Positions 8,900 to 17,941 of a stretch of 64,000 bases of DNA are shown piece after piece. Source of the stretch: Flavobacteriales bacterium UBA4422 (GTDB lineage: Bacteria; Bacteroidota; Bacteroidia; Flavobacteriales_G; Salibacteraceae). Below the pieces are notes generated by a model. It was not told where the DNA came from, did no database searches, and saw only the letters and a program-made list of their open reading frames with translations. Each line of letters begins with the position of its first letter. The stretch's first letter is position 1. The DNA is taken from the NCBI GenBank assembly GCA_002389645.1, contig DGQE01000015.1, positions 62,001-126,000 on the forward strand, written 5' to 3'. Made by a program: the position numbers and the translations under genes.

Positions 8900-10264
8900 T
8901 TAAGATATCACCTCTTCATTAAGATTAACAGGAGGCATATCTTTTACCAATATATTCTTCTCTGAATCAGAAAGCATTTGCTGGATATCGCTATACTTAT
9001 CAAAGTAAAGGTTGTAGACGGAGTTTTTCATCATTGGGATTTCGGTGAATCCTAATTTATCAAGGGCACTAATCACATCCGAAATGTGAACTTTATCAAT
9101 ACTGCGATGCGGCAAATACCCTAGACTCTCTTTTTCATCACCTCCTACCTCATATATAAGTTTAGATTCAATCATTAAATCTAGTACTCGAGCCGTTACA
9201 CCATATGGAAGAGCCAAAGCTTCTGATAGTTCCTTACCAGAAGGAGCATCCTGACCTTTTTCAAATGTTACAGAGATATAACGCATCATCAAAAGGGCAA
9301 CGATATGACGTTGAGATGTACTCAATTTATCTCCGTCAATTTCATTTTTTATTTCAGAAACATATTGATTTGCATAAGCTACTTCAGCACCTACTAGGGT
9401 AATAAGCCATGACGTGTTTACCCAAACCATGAATAGTGGTAATGCAGCAAAACTTCCATAAATAGCATTATATCGACTAACCCCAACCTGAAAATTAATG
9501 TACACCCATTCTAAAAGCTGAAATGAAGTACCAGCAATAATACCTGCAACCAAAGCCGATTTGAAGCTCACTTTCGTATTTGGCATTACCATATAAACAA
9601 AGGTGAACAGCAACCATATCAATGTATACGGTATCATCCGAATGAGAAAATGAATGAATGGACCGATGGTCTGTAAAAAATCATAGCCCGCTACTAAATT
9701 TTCTAATTGGCCACTAATAACGACTGTAATACTCCCCGCCAATATTACCACGATAGGTGCGAAAAGCATTATGACGAAATAATCAGTAACCTTTCTGAGC
9801 CAAGTTCTTCCCTTGCCAACTTGCCATATTTCATTGAATGAAAGCTCAACATTAGAAAGGAGTTGCATCACTGTCCAGAGTAAAATTACAACACCGATTC
9901 CAGCCAACAAACCGCCTTTGGTGTTTTCAAGCATTCGAGTTGCAAATGTCATTATTGGCTCAATTACCTCTTCGTGCCCTTTGAGAGCACCAGTTAACTC
10001 TTCTTCTAAACTTTCCTCAAACCCGAAACCTTTAGAAATTGCAAAAGCTAAAGCAACGATAGGCACAACTGAGAGCATTGTATAAAAAGTCAGTCCTGCA
10101 GCCTGTAGCTGAAGATTGTCTTTCGTATAATTCTTCAATACGATTAAAACGATTCTCAATTGCTTTATGCAAAAAGCAGAGAATGGATTTCTGTCCTCTA
10201 AACGAACATTCCAAATAAAATCGTTTATCATTTTAATTACACCCATTTCAACTTCTAAATTCAA
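8900..10264 (-). CDS. YihY/BrkB family inner-membrane protein
   Basis: The family signature LQAAGLTFYTMLSVVPI (around 50-66) is followed by about six membrane helices with GTSFQLLEWVYINFQ, RYNAIYGSFAALPLFMVWVNTSW and LVGAEVAYANQY. After residue ~310 comes a cytoplasmic tail that resembles a winged-helix (GKELSEALALPYGVTARVLDLMIESKLI). Function of the family is not settled; RNase BN was an early misassignment. In-frame ATGs at 10246 and 10231 are alternative starts, and the latter begins just before NDFIWN. The gene appears to stand alone. Confidence 0.85.
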   Translation of the reverse strand: MNLEVEMGVIKMINDFIWNVRLEDRNPFSAFCIKQLRIVLIVLKNYTKDNLQLQAAGLTFYTMLSVVPIVALAFAISKGFGFEESLEEELTGALKGHEEVIEPIMTFATRMLENTKGGLLAGIGVVILLWTVMQLLSNVELSFNEIWQVGKGRTWLRKVTDYFVIMLFAPIVVILAGSITVVISGQLENLVAGYDFLQTIGPFIHFLIRMIPYTLIWLLFTFVYMVMPNTKVSFKSALVAGIIAGTSFQLLEWVYINFQVGVSRYNAIYGSFAALPLFMVWVNTSWLITLVGAEVAYANQYVSEIKNEIDGDKLSTSQRHIVALLMMRYISVTFEKGQDAPSGKELSEALALPYGVTARVLDLMIESKLIYEVGGDEKESLGYLPHRSIDKVHISDVISALDKLGFTEIPMMKNSVYNLYFDKYSDIQQMLSDSEKNILVKDMPPVNLNEEVIS

Positions 10265-10335
10265 TCAAAAGAACAAAGTTCAAAAATATTGAAGGCTACT
10301 TTTAAATAATAAATTGAATCGAATAGGTTTGACCC

Positions 10336-11439
10336 ATGCAAAAACAACTTACGCTTCTTTTTCTTTTCGTGGTCGGAATAACTGTTTCATGTCAAACACA
10401 AGAAAAAAAATTCTCTCTTCAAGATTACTATTCTGAAGATGCTCAGCTCACCCAATTGGTGGATGAAGTATATAATCACCTTTCAGAAGAGCAGCGCGTT
10501 GCGCAAATGATCGTGACCTCATTAGGAAAACTTGGTAAGCCTTATGCGCAAGTTGAGCCACTTATAAAAGGACAAAAAGTGGGCGGTATCATTTTTCTCA
10601 GTGGCGATCCAGAGCAGTTTAAAGTGGATATTGAGTCCATTCAGGCGATGAGCGATGGCTTTCCATTAATGATGAGCATGGATGCTGAGCCAAGTTTATT
10701 TAACAGAAGGATGCCAGGCACGCCTGAAATGAAACCCACAGCTGAACTCAAGTCTTCTGCTGAAATTAAAGAGGCAGTATCAACTATTGATAAAACACTT
10801 CACCATGTAGGTTTTACACACAATTACGCACCTGTTATTGATGTTTCTCCTAATAACGAAGCAATAGGAAACAGAACTCTAGGAAGCGATTCTTCAACCA
10901 TAGTTCCTTTGGCTATATCGTTCATTGAAGCGACACAAAACGATCAGATAATTGCGACTGCTAAGCATTTTCCTGGGCACGGCAGAGTGAGCGGAGACAC
11001 CCACAAAAAGTTGGTCTACATTGATGGTGAATTAACCGAAGTGAGCTTATACAAACCGATTATTGAAGCTGGTGTGTTATCTGTAATGGTTGGTCATATT
11101 GCTATTGAAAATAACCCAAAATATAATACGGAAGGAATGCCTTCAACATTAAGTCCCGTGGTAGTAACAAACCTACTGCGAACAGAAATGGGTTTTGATG
11201 GGCTAATAATCACTGACGCTATGAACATGGGTGCTGTTCAAGAAATACCAAACTCAACTTTGCTAGCTGCTAAAGCTGGTTGTGATATTATTTTGATGCC
11301 GCCAAATGAAGTTGGTACATTAGAATCAATAATTGCTGAAATGAATAAAAACGAGGAATTTAAAACCCAAATCGAAAAGTCAGTAAAACGACTGATCAGA
11401 GCTAAGATATGTTTAGGTCTCAGTTTTAAACCCGCCTAA
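10336..11439 (+). CDS. Glycoside hydrolase family 3 lipoprotein (beta-N-acetylhexosaminidase-like)
   Basis: A lipoprotein signal with lipobox (VGITVSC, cysteine ~19) places the protein in a membrane facing the periplasm or exterior. The GH3 N-terminal TIM barrel is evident: KHFPGHGRVSGDTH (~213-226), where Asp-Thr-His is the acid/base loop of NagZ-type enzymes, and the nucleophile aspartate in LIITDAMNMGAV. NagZ-like GH3 enzymes release GlcNAc from muropeptides or from chitin-type oligosaccharides. There is no GH3 C-terminal domain, as in NagZ. NagZ itself is usually cytoplasmic, so the lipid anchor suggests an extracytoplasmic role. Confidence 0.88.
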   Translation: MQKQLTLLFLFVVGITVSCQTQEKKFSLQDYYSEDAQLTQLVDEVYNHLSEEQRVAQMIVTSLGKLGKPYAQVEPLIKGQKVGGIIFLSGDPEQFKVDIESIQAMSDGFPLMMSMDAEPSLFNRRMPGTPEMKPTAELKSSAEIKEAVSTIDKTLHHVGFTHNYAPVIDVSPNNEAIGNRTLGSDSSTIVPLAISFIEATQNDQIIATAKHFPGHGRVSGDTHKKLVYIDGELTEVSLYKPIIEAGVLSVMVGHIAIENNPKYNTEGMPSTLSPVVVTNLLRTEMGFDGLIITDAMNMGAVQEIPNSTLLAAKAGCDIILMPPNEVGTLESIIAEMNKNEEFKTQIEKSVKRLIRAKICLGLSFKPA

Positions 11440-11900
11440 AAGCTCATCGGAAGATCCGTTTTTATTTCAATCGGCACTTTTTTATGGAAAAAGAAGTTGC
11501 CCACCTTTAACTCTCCTTTTACTAAAACCTCTGGCTTCTTGCCTGAGAGCATTCCTGCCAAGCCTGTTAAACCAGCTGTAATCAAATCACCCATATTTCC
11601 TGTAAGCTGGACAGGATAAACTTCTGTGGAGTTTGCATTAATTTTAAATGCTTTCTTCAATTGAGCATCACCCAAACTTTTCTTGCCTGAGAATAATTCA
11701 AAATCTCCACTTTTAACAGTAATAGGAAAGGAGTTAGGGTTAGACAGAACCAAACTGATAGTTGCATCAAGCTTTCCACCCTTCAAACTATTAACTTCGA
11801 AATTTTGAACATTTTCAAGCTTAACATCCTTAAATTCACAACTTGAAAGGGTTAGCAATGACAAGAATAAAACGAAGAAATTTAAGTGAATTCTGTGCAT
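11436..11900 (-). CDS. LEA14-like (LEA type 2) lipoprotein
   Basis: A 154-residue protein with a signal sequence and lipobox (LLTLSSC, cysteine ~21). The body matches the LEA14/WHy-like beta-sandwich found widely in Bacteroidetes: V-NFEVNSLKGG, then LSNPNSFPITVKSGDFELF, then a glycine-rich turn (LTGLAGMLSGKKP) and KGELKVGNFFFHKKVPIEI. Function is unknown. It ends 4 bases inside the end of the upstream GH3 gene (convergent), and its start is 45 bases from the divergent T9SS gene. Confidence 0.8.
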   Translation of the reverse strand: MHRIHLNFFVLFLSLLTLSSCEFKDVKLENVQNFEVNSLKGGKLDATISLVLSNPNSFPITVKSGDFELFSGKKSLGDAQLKKAFKINANSTEVYPVQLTGNMGDLITAGLTGLAGMLSGKKPEVLVKGELKVGNFFFHKKVPIEIKTDLPMSF

Positions 11901-11945
11901 ATTAGAATGAATTTGAGCTTAATTACCGAAACAAAGAAAAGGTTA

Positions 11946-14864
11946 ATGAATTCTTTAACGCTTTCTCTGTGTCTTTTATTTTTTGCTTCTATTTCAGCCC
12001 AAAATTATAGAACTCAAAATTGGACCTTCCCAGATGACAATGCGTTGGATTTTTCATCTGGCATCCCAATTCCTGACACTAGTTCTGCGGCAGGACTGGG
12101 TGGCGGAGCAAGTATCTCAGACCTAAATGGCAATTTGGTTTTTTATTCGAATGGTGAAACTGTTTGGACATCCAACGGATCAGTTATGATGGGTGGGGCC
12201 GGATTAGCTGGAAACTCAGGAGCAGCGCAAGCAGCACTAATCATCCCATCAACTACAAGCAGCACTCGTTATTATCTTTTCACGAATAGTGCCCAAAGCC
12301 TGAACATCGAGCTGAACTATTATGACGTAGAAATGACTTTAAATGGGGGGAATGGCGCTGTGTTCGGTCCTAATCTACTATTAAACCCATCCACCGAAAA
12401 ACTTGCTGCCACTAGGCATGCCAACGATCAAGATTATTGGCTTTTAGCCCACAAATACAATTCCGATGAGTTTCATGCTTTTCTTATCGATGATAACGGA
12501 GTAAATACAACTCCAGTGATAAGTTCAGTAGGAATACCTCATCTAAGTAGCGCTGGTGGTGGTGAATACCATGGCGTTATGAAAATTTCGCCTGATGGTC
12601 AATGGGTGGTGACTTGCAATTTCGCCTCTGGCACGGTTCAACTCTTGAAATTCAATAATGAAACTGGTCAAGTTTCTGATCCTTTAACCATCACTTCTGG
12701 GGCATCTGTCTTTCCATTTGGGGCGGACTTCAGCGCTGATAGCAAGAAACTCTTTTATTCAAGAAAGGCATCGAATGTTGCAAACCCATTCGGCATTCAT
12801 CAATTTGACTTAGATCATATTTCAACAGACTGTCTGCTGAGTAGTGAACAAATAGTCTCCAATGGCAATCCTTTCAAGCCCTTTGCAGATCTGCAGCTAG
12901 GGCCGGATAAACAGATTTATCTATTTCCGGTAAACACCTACATACCTAACATTGATACATTAGGTGCTATCACCCAACCTGATAAAATGTGTCCAAATTG
13001 TGGTTTTCAAGATCAATTTCTTCAGACTGAAAATAATGTTACCGGTGGAGGCGTGAACTTTGTTTCTAGTTTTTTAAGCGATGGCATAACATATGAGTTC
13101 GGCACAAACTGTGAGTTTGACACCACATGGTTTACTCCTGAAGACACTCTAGCCCTTGACAGTGTAAATTGGAATTTTGGTGATCCTTTAAGCGCTGAAA
13201 ACACAAGCAATTCAATAAATGCAGGCCACATTTTCAGTAGTCCAGATACTTTCTTAGTAACTCTTTTAGCTTACAGGGGAGCAAATATTGATACGTTCAC
13301 ACGAAATGTTATTATCTGGGATGTAAATTTCAATGTTCTAGGGCTTGACACCACCATTTGCAATGGTCAACCAATCACACTTGACGCTACATGGAATAGC
13401 GCTTGTATTGAATGGAGTGATGGTTCAACAAACAACACCTTGCCTGTTTCAACGGCCGGTACCTATTGGGCCGACATTTCCTATCAAAGCTGTCTTTGGC
13501 GAGACTCTATAGATGTTATTCTGATAAACAACCCTCCACAATTCAATCTAGGCAACGACACGTTAGTTTGCTCTAATGCGAATTTTCTAATTGACCCGAA
13601 TCTACCTAACGCCTATTATTCTTGGCAGGATGGAAGCAATGACACCACCTTTAATGTGACCTCTACAGGGGTATATTGGCTAGCTGCAACAAATTCTTGT
13701 GGTACCACAATAGACACAATTAATGTGGAGTTAAACCAATCTGCGCAACCCGTGCTAGAGTTCCCGGAAGACACCACATTGTGTATAACAGAGACTCTTA
13801 TCTTGAATGTGACTTTCGAAAATGCTTCTTATGAATGGAACGATGGTTCTTCCCTAGCAATTAAAGAAATTAATGAAGCCGGCACCTATTGGGTAGAAGT
13901 TGGAAATATTTGCGATACAGTAAGAGACACCATCACTGTCTTTTTTGATGAAATCTTAGTTTCATCCTTAAATGAGACCAACCTGCTTTGTGATGATTTT
14001 GACACGATCCTCATAACGGCAACTACGGACACATCGACCGTCACATGGTCAACAGGATTGAATAGTCCCTCTTTACAGGTCACATCACCTGGGGTTTATT
14101 CTTACATTGACTCCAATGCATGTGGAATAATTTTCGATACCACCAATGTTCTGCAATGGGACTCAAATTACGTTTTAGACATCGGCAAAGACACTGTTTT
14201 GTGCCGTGAAGACCTTCTCATTATAACTGGAGATACTGCACAAGATTTTCCTTGGACGTATTCTTGGAATACGGATGAAAACACAGCGATTATAAATTCT
14301 GGAGCTGGAAATTATATTCTCACAGCGAGTAATCGCTGTGCCTCCGAAGAGGCCGAACGTTTCATTGATGTAACTCCTACCATTCGCATCAATGAAGTAA
14401 TCGACAAATCAGTTTGCGAAGGAAAATCTATTACCCTTTCAATAACAGAAAATGCCGAATCTATTTCATGGTCTACTGGAGAAGTGGGTAACATGATCGA
14501 AGCTATACAAGCCGGAGTGTATTTTGTGGATGTCATTGACAGCAATGGCTGTGCTCAGCAAGACTCTATTGCTCTTGATGATAACTGTCCAGGGTTAGTA
14601 TCAAGTCCAAATGTTTTTTCTCCGAACGAAGATGGAATCAACGATGAGTTCTGTGTCGATTTAGAAAACATTTTAGACTATCAAATCTACCTCTATGACC
14701 GATGGGGAGTAGAAGTATTTCATTCAAATAATGAGACCAGTTGCTGGGATGGTGAGATTATGGGTCAAAAGGCCTCAGCAGGAACTTACTACTATGTAAT
14801 TGAAGTAGAAGATTCCAAAAATGAAAAAGCCTCTTATCGAGGCTCTTTCACATTGTTGTATTAA
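11946..14864 (+). CDS. Large secreted T9SS type B protein with PKD-like and Ig-like repeats
   Basis: The ATG at 11946 gives a clean signal peptide (SLCLLFFASISAQ). An upstream in-frame ATG at 11886 would overlap the divergent lipoprotein gene. Residues ~20-400 look like a beta-propeller of the kind found in gliding-associated surface proteins. A PKD-like domain follows (VNWNFGDPLSAENT). Then come about six repeats of ~75-90 residues, each with W-S/N-D/T-G-S and a later Y-W/V and Cys. The last ~85 residues are the gliding-motility-associated (type B) sorting domain: SPNEDGINDEF, YDRWGVEVF, CWDGE and SAGTYYYVIE. The protein is probably cell-surface or released; its ligand is unknown. Confidence 0.87.
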   Translation: MNSLTLSLCLLFFASISAQNYRTQNWTFPDDNALDFSSGIPIPDTSSAAGLGGGASISDLNGNLVFYSNGETVWTSNGSVMMGGAGLAGNSGAAQAALIIPSTTSSTRYYLFTNSAQSLNIELNYYDVEMTLNGGNGAVFGPNLLLNPSTEKLAATRHANDQDYWLLAHKYNSDEFHAFLIDDNGVNTTPVISSVGIPHLSSAGGGEYHGVMKISPDGQWVVTCNFASGTVQLLKFNNETGQVSDPLTITSGASVFPFGADFSADSKKLFYSRKASNVANPFGIHQFDLDHISTDCLLSSEQIVSNGNPFKPFADLQLGPDKQIYLFPVNTYIPNIDTLGAITQPDKMCPNCGFQDQFLQTENNVTGGGVNFVSSFLSDGITYEFGTNCEFDTTWFTPEDTLALDSVNWNFGDPLSAENTSNSINAGHIFSSPDTFLVTLLAYRGANIDTFTRNVIIWDVNFNVLGLDTTICNGQPITLDATWNSACIEWSDGSTNNTLPVSTAGTYWADISYQSCLWRDSIDVILINNPPQFNLGNDTLVCSNANFLIDPNLPNAYYSWQDGSNDTTFNVTSTGVYWLAATNSCGTTIDTINVELNQSAQPVLEFPEDTTLCITETLILNVTFENASYEWNDGSSLAIKEINEAGTYWVEVGNICDTVRDTITVFFDEILVSSLNETNLLCDDFDTILITATTDTSTVTWSTGLNSPSLQVTSPGVYSYIDSNACGIIFDTTNVLQWDSNYVLDIGKDTVLCREDLLIITGDTAQDFPWTYSWNTDENTAIINSGAGNYILTASNRCASEEAERFIDVTPTIRINEVIDKSVCEGKSITLSITENAESISWSTGEVGNMIEAIQAGVYFVDVIDSNGCAQQDSIALDDNCPGLVSSPNVFSPNEDGINDEFCVDLENILDYQIYLYDRWGVEVFHSNNETSCWDGEIMGQKASAGTYYYVIEVEDSKNEKASYRGSFTLLY

Positions 14865-16237
14865 TTATCTTCAGTGAAGTACTTATAAAACAGAGGAATG
14901 GTTTCAATGCCCTTGAGGTAGTTGAACACTCCATAATGCTCGTTAGGTGAATGAATGTCATCTGAGTTCAAGCCAAAGCCCATCAAAATCGATTTCAAAC
15001 CTAGTTCTTTCTCAAACAAAGCTACAATTGGTATACTTCCACCTCCTCTTTCAGGAATAGGCTTCTTCCCAAAAGACTCCTCCATTGCTTTAGACGCTGC
15101 AATGTATCCTGGGAAATCGGTTGGAATCACAATTGGGTCACCTCCATGATGAGGGGTTACTTTGACTACTACTGAGTCAGGGGCTATACTCTTGAAATGT
15201 TTTTCAAATAAAGCTGTGATCTTATGGGGGTCTTGATAAGGAACAAGTCTCATAGAAATTTTCGCATATGCCTTAGCTGGAAGAACAGTCTTAGCACCTT
15301 CTCCAATGTATCCGCCCCAAATACCATTTACGTCAAGTGTTGGTCTTATTGAGGACCCTTCCATTGGAGAATAACCCTTTTCTGATCTCGTCTCTTGAAT
15401 ACCAAGACCTTTTTTGAAGTCTTCAACATTGAAAGGTGCTTTTGCCATTTCGGCCCTTTCTTCCATTGACACTTCAGCTACATCAGAGTAAAAACCGTCA
15501 ATAGTAATATGATCATTTTCATCCTTTAATGAAGCAATCATTTCGCACAAAACATTAACCGGGTTTGCCACAGCTCCTCCATAAACACCTGAATGTAAAT
15601 CTTTATTTGGACCTGAAATCTCAACTTCGACATAAGATAACCCTCTCAAGCCAACAGTAATGGAAGGAGTATCATTGGCTATTATTGAGGTATCGCTCAC
15701 GAGGATCACATCAGCTTTCAACTTCTCTTTATTCTCTTTTACAAAAATCGCAAGGTTCTCAGAGCCAACCTCTTCCTCTCCTTCAATCATGAACTTAATG
15801 TTACATGGAAGAGTACCTGATTTCTCCATGATTTCAAAGGCTTTCACGTGCATGTAAACCTGCCCTTTATCATCAGCAGAACCTCTTGCGTAAATACTAC
15901 CATCTTTCACCACAGGCTCAAATGGTGGAGAGTCCCACAATTCAACAGGATCAGCAGGCTGAACATCGTAATGACCATAAACTAAAACAGTAGGTTTATT
16001 TGGATCGATAATTCTCTCAGCGTAAACAATTGGATGCCCTGCGGTTTGGTTTACTTCTGCAAAATCGGCTCCCGCAGCAATCAAACTCTGCTTAACTACT
16101 TCGGAACATCTTTGCACATCCTGCTTAAATGCTGGATCAGCGCTTACCGAAGGTATTCTTAAAAGATCAAAAAGCTCTTCTAAAAACCGATCTTTATTAA
16201 GGTCTATATATTCTAATATTTGACTTCTTTCCATCAT
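14861..16237 (-). CDS. M20 family dipeptidase
   Basis: Cytoplasmic di-zinc peptidase of the M20 family, subgroup of long dipeptidases (458 residues). Metal and catalytic motifs: YGHYDVQP (~86-93, His and Asp), GSADDKGQ (~119-126, bridging Asp), EGEEEVGSEN (~152-161, catalytic Glu and metal Glu), and a histidine near the C-terminus in DIHSPNE. The inserted dimerisation lid starts near GLRGLSYVEVEISG and includes LHSGVYGG. No signal peptide is present. It is convergent with the preceding T9SS gene (4-base overlap). The second codon is also ATG, so the start could be 3 bases later. Confidence 0.92.
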   Translation of the reverse strand: MMERSQILEYIDLNKDRFLEELFDLLRIPSVSADPAFKQDVQRCSEVVKQSLIAAGADFAEVNQTAGHPIVYAERIIDPNKPTVLVYGHYDVQPADPVELWDSPPFEPVVKDGSIYARGSADDKGQVYMHVKAFEIMEKSGTLPCNIKFMIEGEEEVGSENLAIFVKENKEKLKADVILVSDTSIIANDTPSITVGLRGLSYVEVEISGPNKDLHSGVYGGAVANPVNVLCEMIASLKDENDHITIDGFYSDVAEVSMEERAEMAKAPFNVEDFKKGLGIQETRSEKGYSPMEGSSIRPTLDVNGIWGGYIGEGAKTVLPAKAYAKISMRLVPYQDPHKITALFEKHFKSIAPDSVVVKVTPHHGGDPIVIPTDFPGYIAASKAMEESFGKKPIPERGGGSIPIVALFEKELGLKSILMGFGLNSDDIHSPNEHYGVFNYLKGIETIPLFYKYFTEDN

Positions 16238-16409
16238 TTAAAATTCTTTGTTATTTAAATTAGCTGCCAAATATAGGTGATGATAACTCGGTATTTCTAT
16301 CACCATGAACTGGCCTATTATGTAGATAAACTGGATGTATTTTGCTATCAAACTGATGATTTTAATTAAACTTGTAGGTTATCATTCTTCATGACTTAAT
16401 GCTTCGGCT

Positions 16410-17936
16410 ATGAAACTTAAACTTTCTACTTGGATAATAGGACTGATCATCCCTTTCTTTTCACATGCTCAAGGAGACGACCCGCACACCTATCGTATAT
16501 CCTCTTTCGGAGAAAACCAAATAATAAACTGCACATCAACGCCAGTTGAAATAGGAGTTGAAATTGAAAATTGGTTCTCTGGCTTTCAGTATCAGTGGAA
16601 CGATGGTTCGACCGACTCGTTTAAACTGGTCAGCCCGAACCAAACAAGTGTTTACCAAGTAACGGTGTCACATGACCAATTTTCACTTTTAGAAGTCAAG
16701 ACATTTACCGTCAACGTGCATAACACGCCAATTGAGGCCAACAATGATGAAATTATAATAGACAAGTTTACTTGCTCAGGTTTAGACATCGAGCTTTCAG
16801 CTCACCACTCAGGTGGACACGCCCCATTCTTTTATAATTGGAGCAATGGTTCTTCAAATCCAACAGCAGTTGTCAACCCAATGAATAATGAAACCTATAA
16901 CGTAACGATCACCGATCAATGCGGAAGTGAGGCGGCAAGTCAAATAGAAGTTCTTTTTGAGCCACACGATGAACTGCTATTTTCTGATGTGTCAATTGAT
17001 TTCACATGTGATAATAAAGAGGTCACCCTGAGACCTAAAGTTAAAAAAATGAAGGGAGGAGTAGGTTATGGTTATCGGTTCACATTTGGTGACTGGAGCG
17101 AAGAGAATGCTCCTATTATTGTTATTCCATCAGAAGACAAAAAAATTGATTTCAAAATAACCGATGCTTGTGGCGTCAATGTTTTAGACAAAACGATCAC
17201 GTTCAATAAAGGCGCAATCGAAATTCCGGCTTGTGAAGACGAGACCATCTGCAATGGTGCAGAAGTATCCATAACAAACCTTTCAGACGGACTCTATTAT
17301 TGGAATAATGGAACGATGCATGCTTCTTATTCCGAAGTTATTTCAAAGCCTACAGCCTTCGAGTTGCAGTTTTTAGATGAATGTGGCGATATGCATTCTA
17401 TGCAGAAACAATTCCATTTGAAGGAAATCAACTCAAATTTCGATTATGACATATATCAATTCGATGGAACAATAAATCTTCTACCTCCTGCGATAGAGTC
17501 AAATGATAATCTCACATGGTTGCTAAATGGTGAGGTAGTAAGTAATGAATTAAATCCTGAACTTGAGCTTCTGGCAGGTGTGGAAAATGAAGTTGAGCTA
17601 ATCGTTGAAGACCAAGATGGCTGCACTAGCGCGAGTCAAAGAACAATTGTAATGCGAGATGGAGTAGATATTCCATCAGCTTTTTCTCCGAATGGGGATG
17701 GCTTAAATGACTATTTCAGCGTGACATTTGAGGAAGAGCTTGATGAATTTAGCATCAAGATATTTGATCGTTGGGGGCAACTAATCTATAATTCACGCGA
17801 CCAGTATTTTAGATGGACAGGAATGCTGAACAATCAAAGCGAAACTCTTACTAGTTTTGCGTACATTTTAAAAGCTACCACTGTCTCCGGAAAACAAATT
17901 GAAAAAAGAGGCACCATAACTGCTTTTGACCGTTGA
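16410..17936 (+). CDS. Secreted T9SS type B protein with Ig-like repeats
   Basis: A signal peptide (WIIGLIIPFFSHAQ) is followed by two clear repeats of the same kind as in the neighbouring large proteins (YQWNDGSTDSFKLVSPN and YNWSNGSSNPTAVVNPM, each ending in Y-x-V-T), then more divergent beta domains. The C-terminal ~85 residues form the type B sorting domain: FSPNGDGLNDYFSV, FDRWGQLIYNS, then a W-T-G turn and a final strand. 508 residues. The following gene starts 5 bases after this stop, so the two probably form an operon of surface proteins. Confidence 0.85.
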   Translation: MKLKLSTWIIGLIIPFFSHAQGDDPHTYRISSFGENQIINCTSTPVEIGVEIENWFSGFQYQWNDGSTDSFKLVSPNQTSVYQVTVSHDQFSLLEVKTFTVNVHNTPIEANNDEIIIDKFTCSGLDIELSAHHSGGHAPFFYNWSNGSSNPTAVVNPMNNETYNVTITDQCGSEAASQIEVLFEPHDELLFSDVSIDFTCDNKEVTLRPKVKKMKGGVGYGYRFTFGDWSEENAPIIVIPSEDKKIDFKITDACGVNVLDKTITFNKGAIEIPACEDETICNGAEVSITNLSDGLYYWNNGTMHASYSEVISKPTAFELQFLDECGDMHSMQKQFHLKEINSNFDYDIYQFDGTINLLPPAIESNDNLTWLLNGEVVSNELNPELELLAGVENEVELIVEDQDGCTSASQRTIVMRDGVDIPSAFSPNGDGLNDYFSVTFEEELDEFSIKIFDRWGQLIYNSRDQYFRWTGMLNNQSETLTSFAYILKATTVSGKQIEKRGTITAFDR

Positions 17937-17941
17937 AAAAC

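Noticed and set aside
11886..11945. Longer N-terminus of the first T9SS type B protein
   Set aside because: It would overlap the divergent lipoprotein gene and bury the signal peptide; the ATG at 11946 is better.
16238..16409. Possible RNA gene in the 172-base gap
   Set aside because: No tRNA-like or stable structured element seen; it holds only a TATATTTG promoter-like box for the dipeptidase gene and AT-rich leader sequence.
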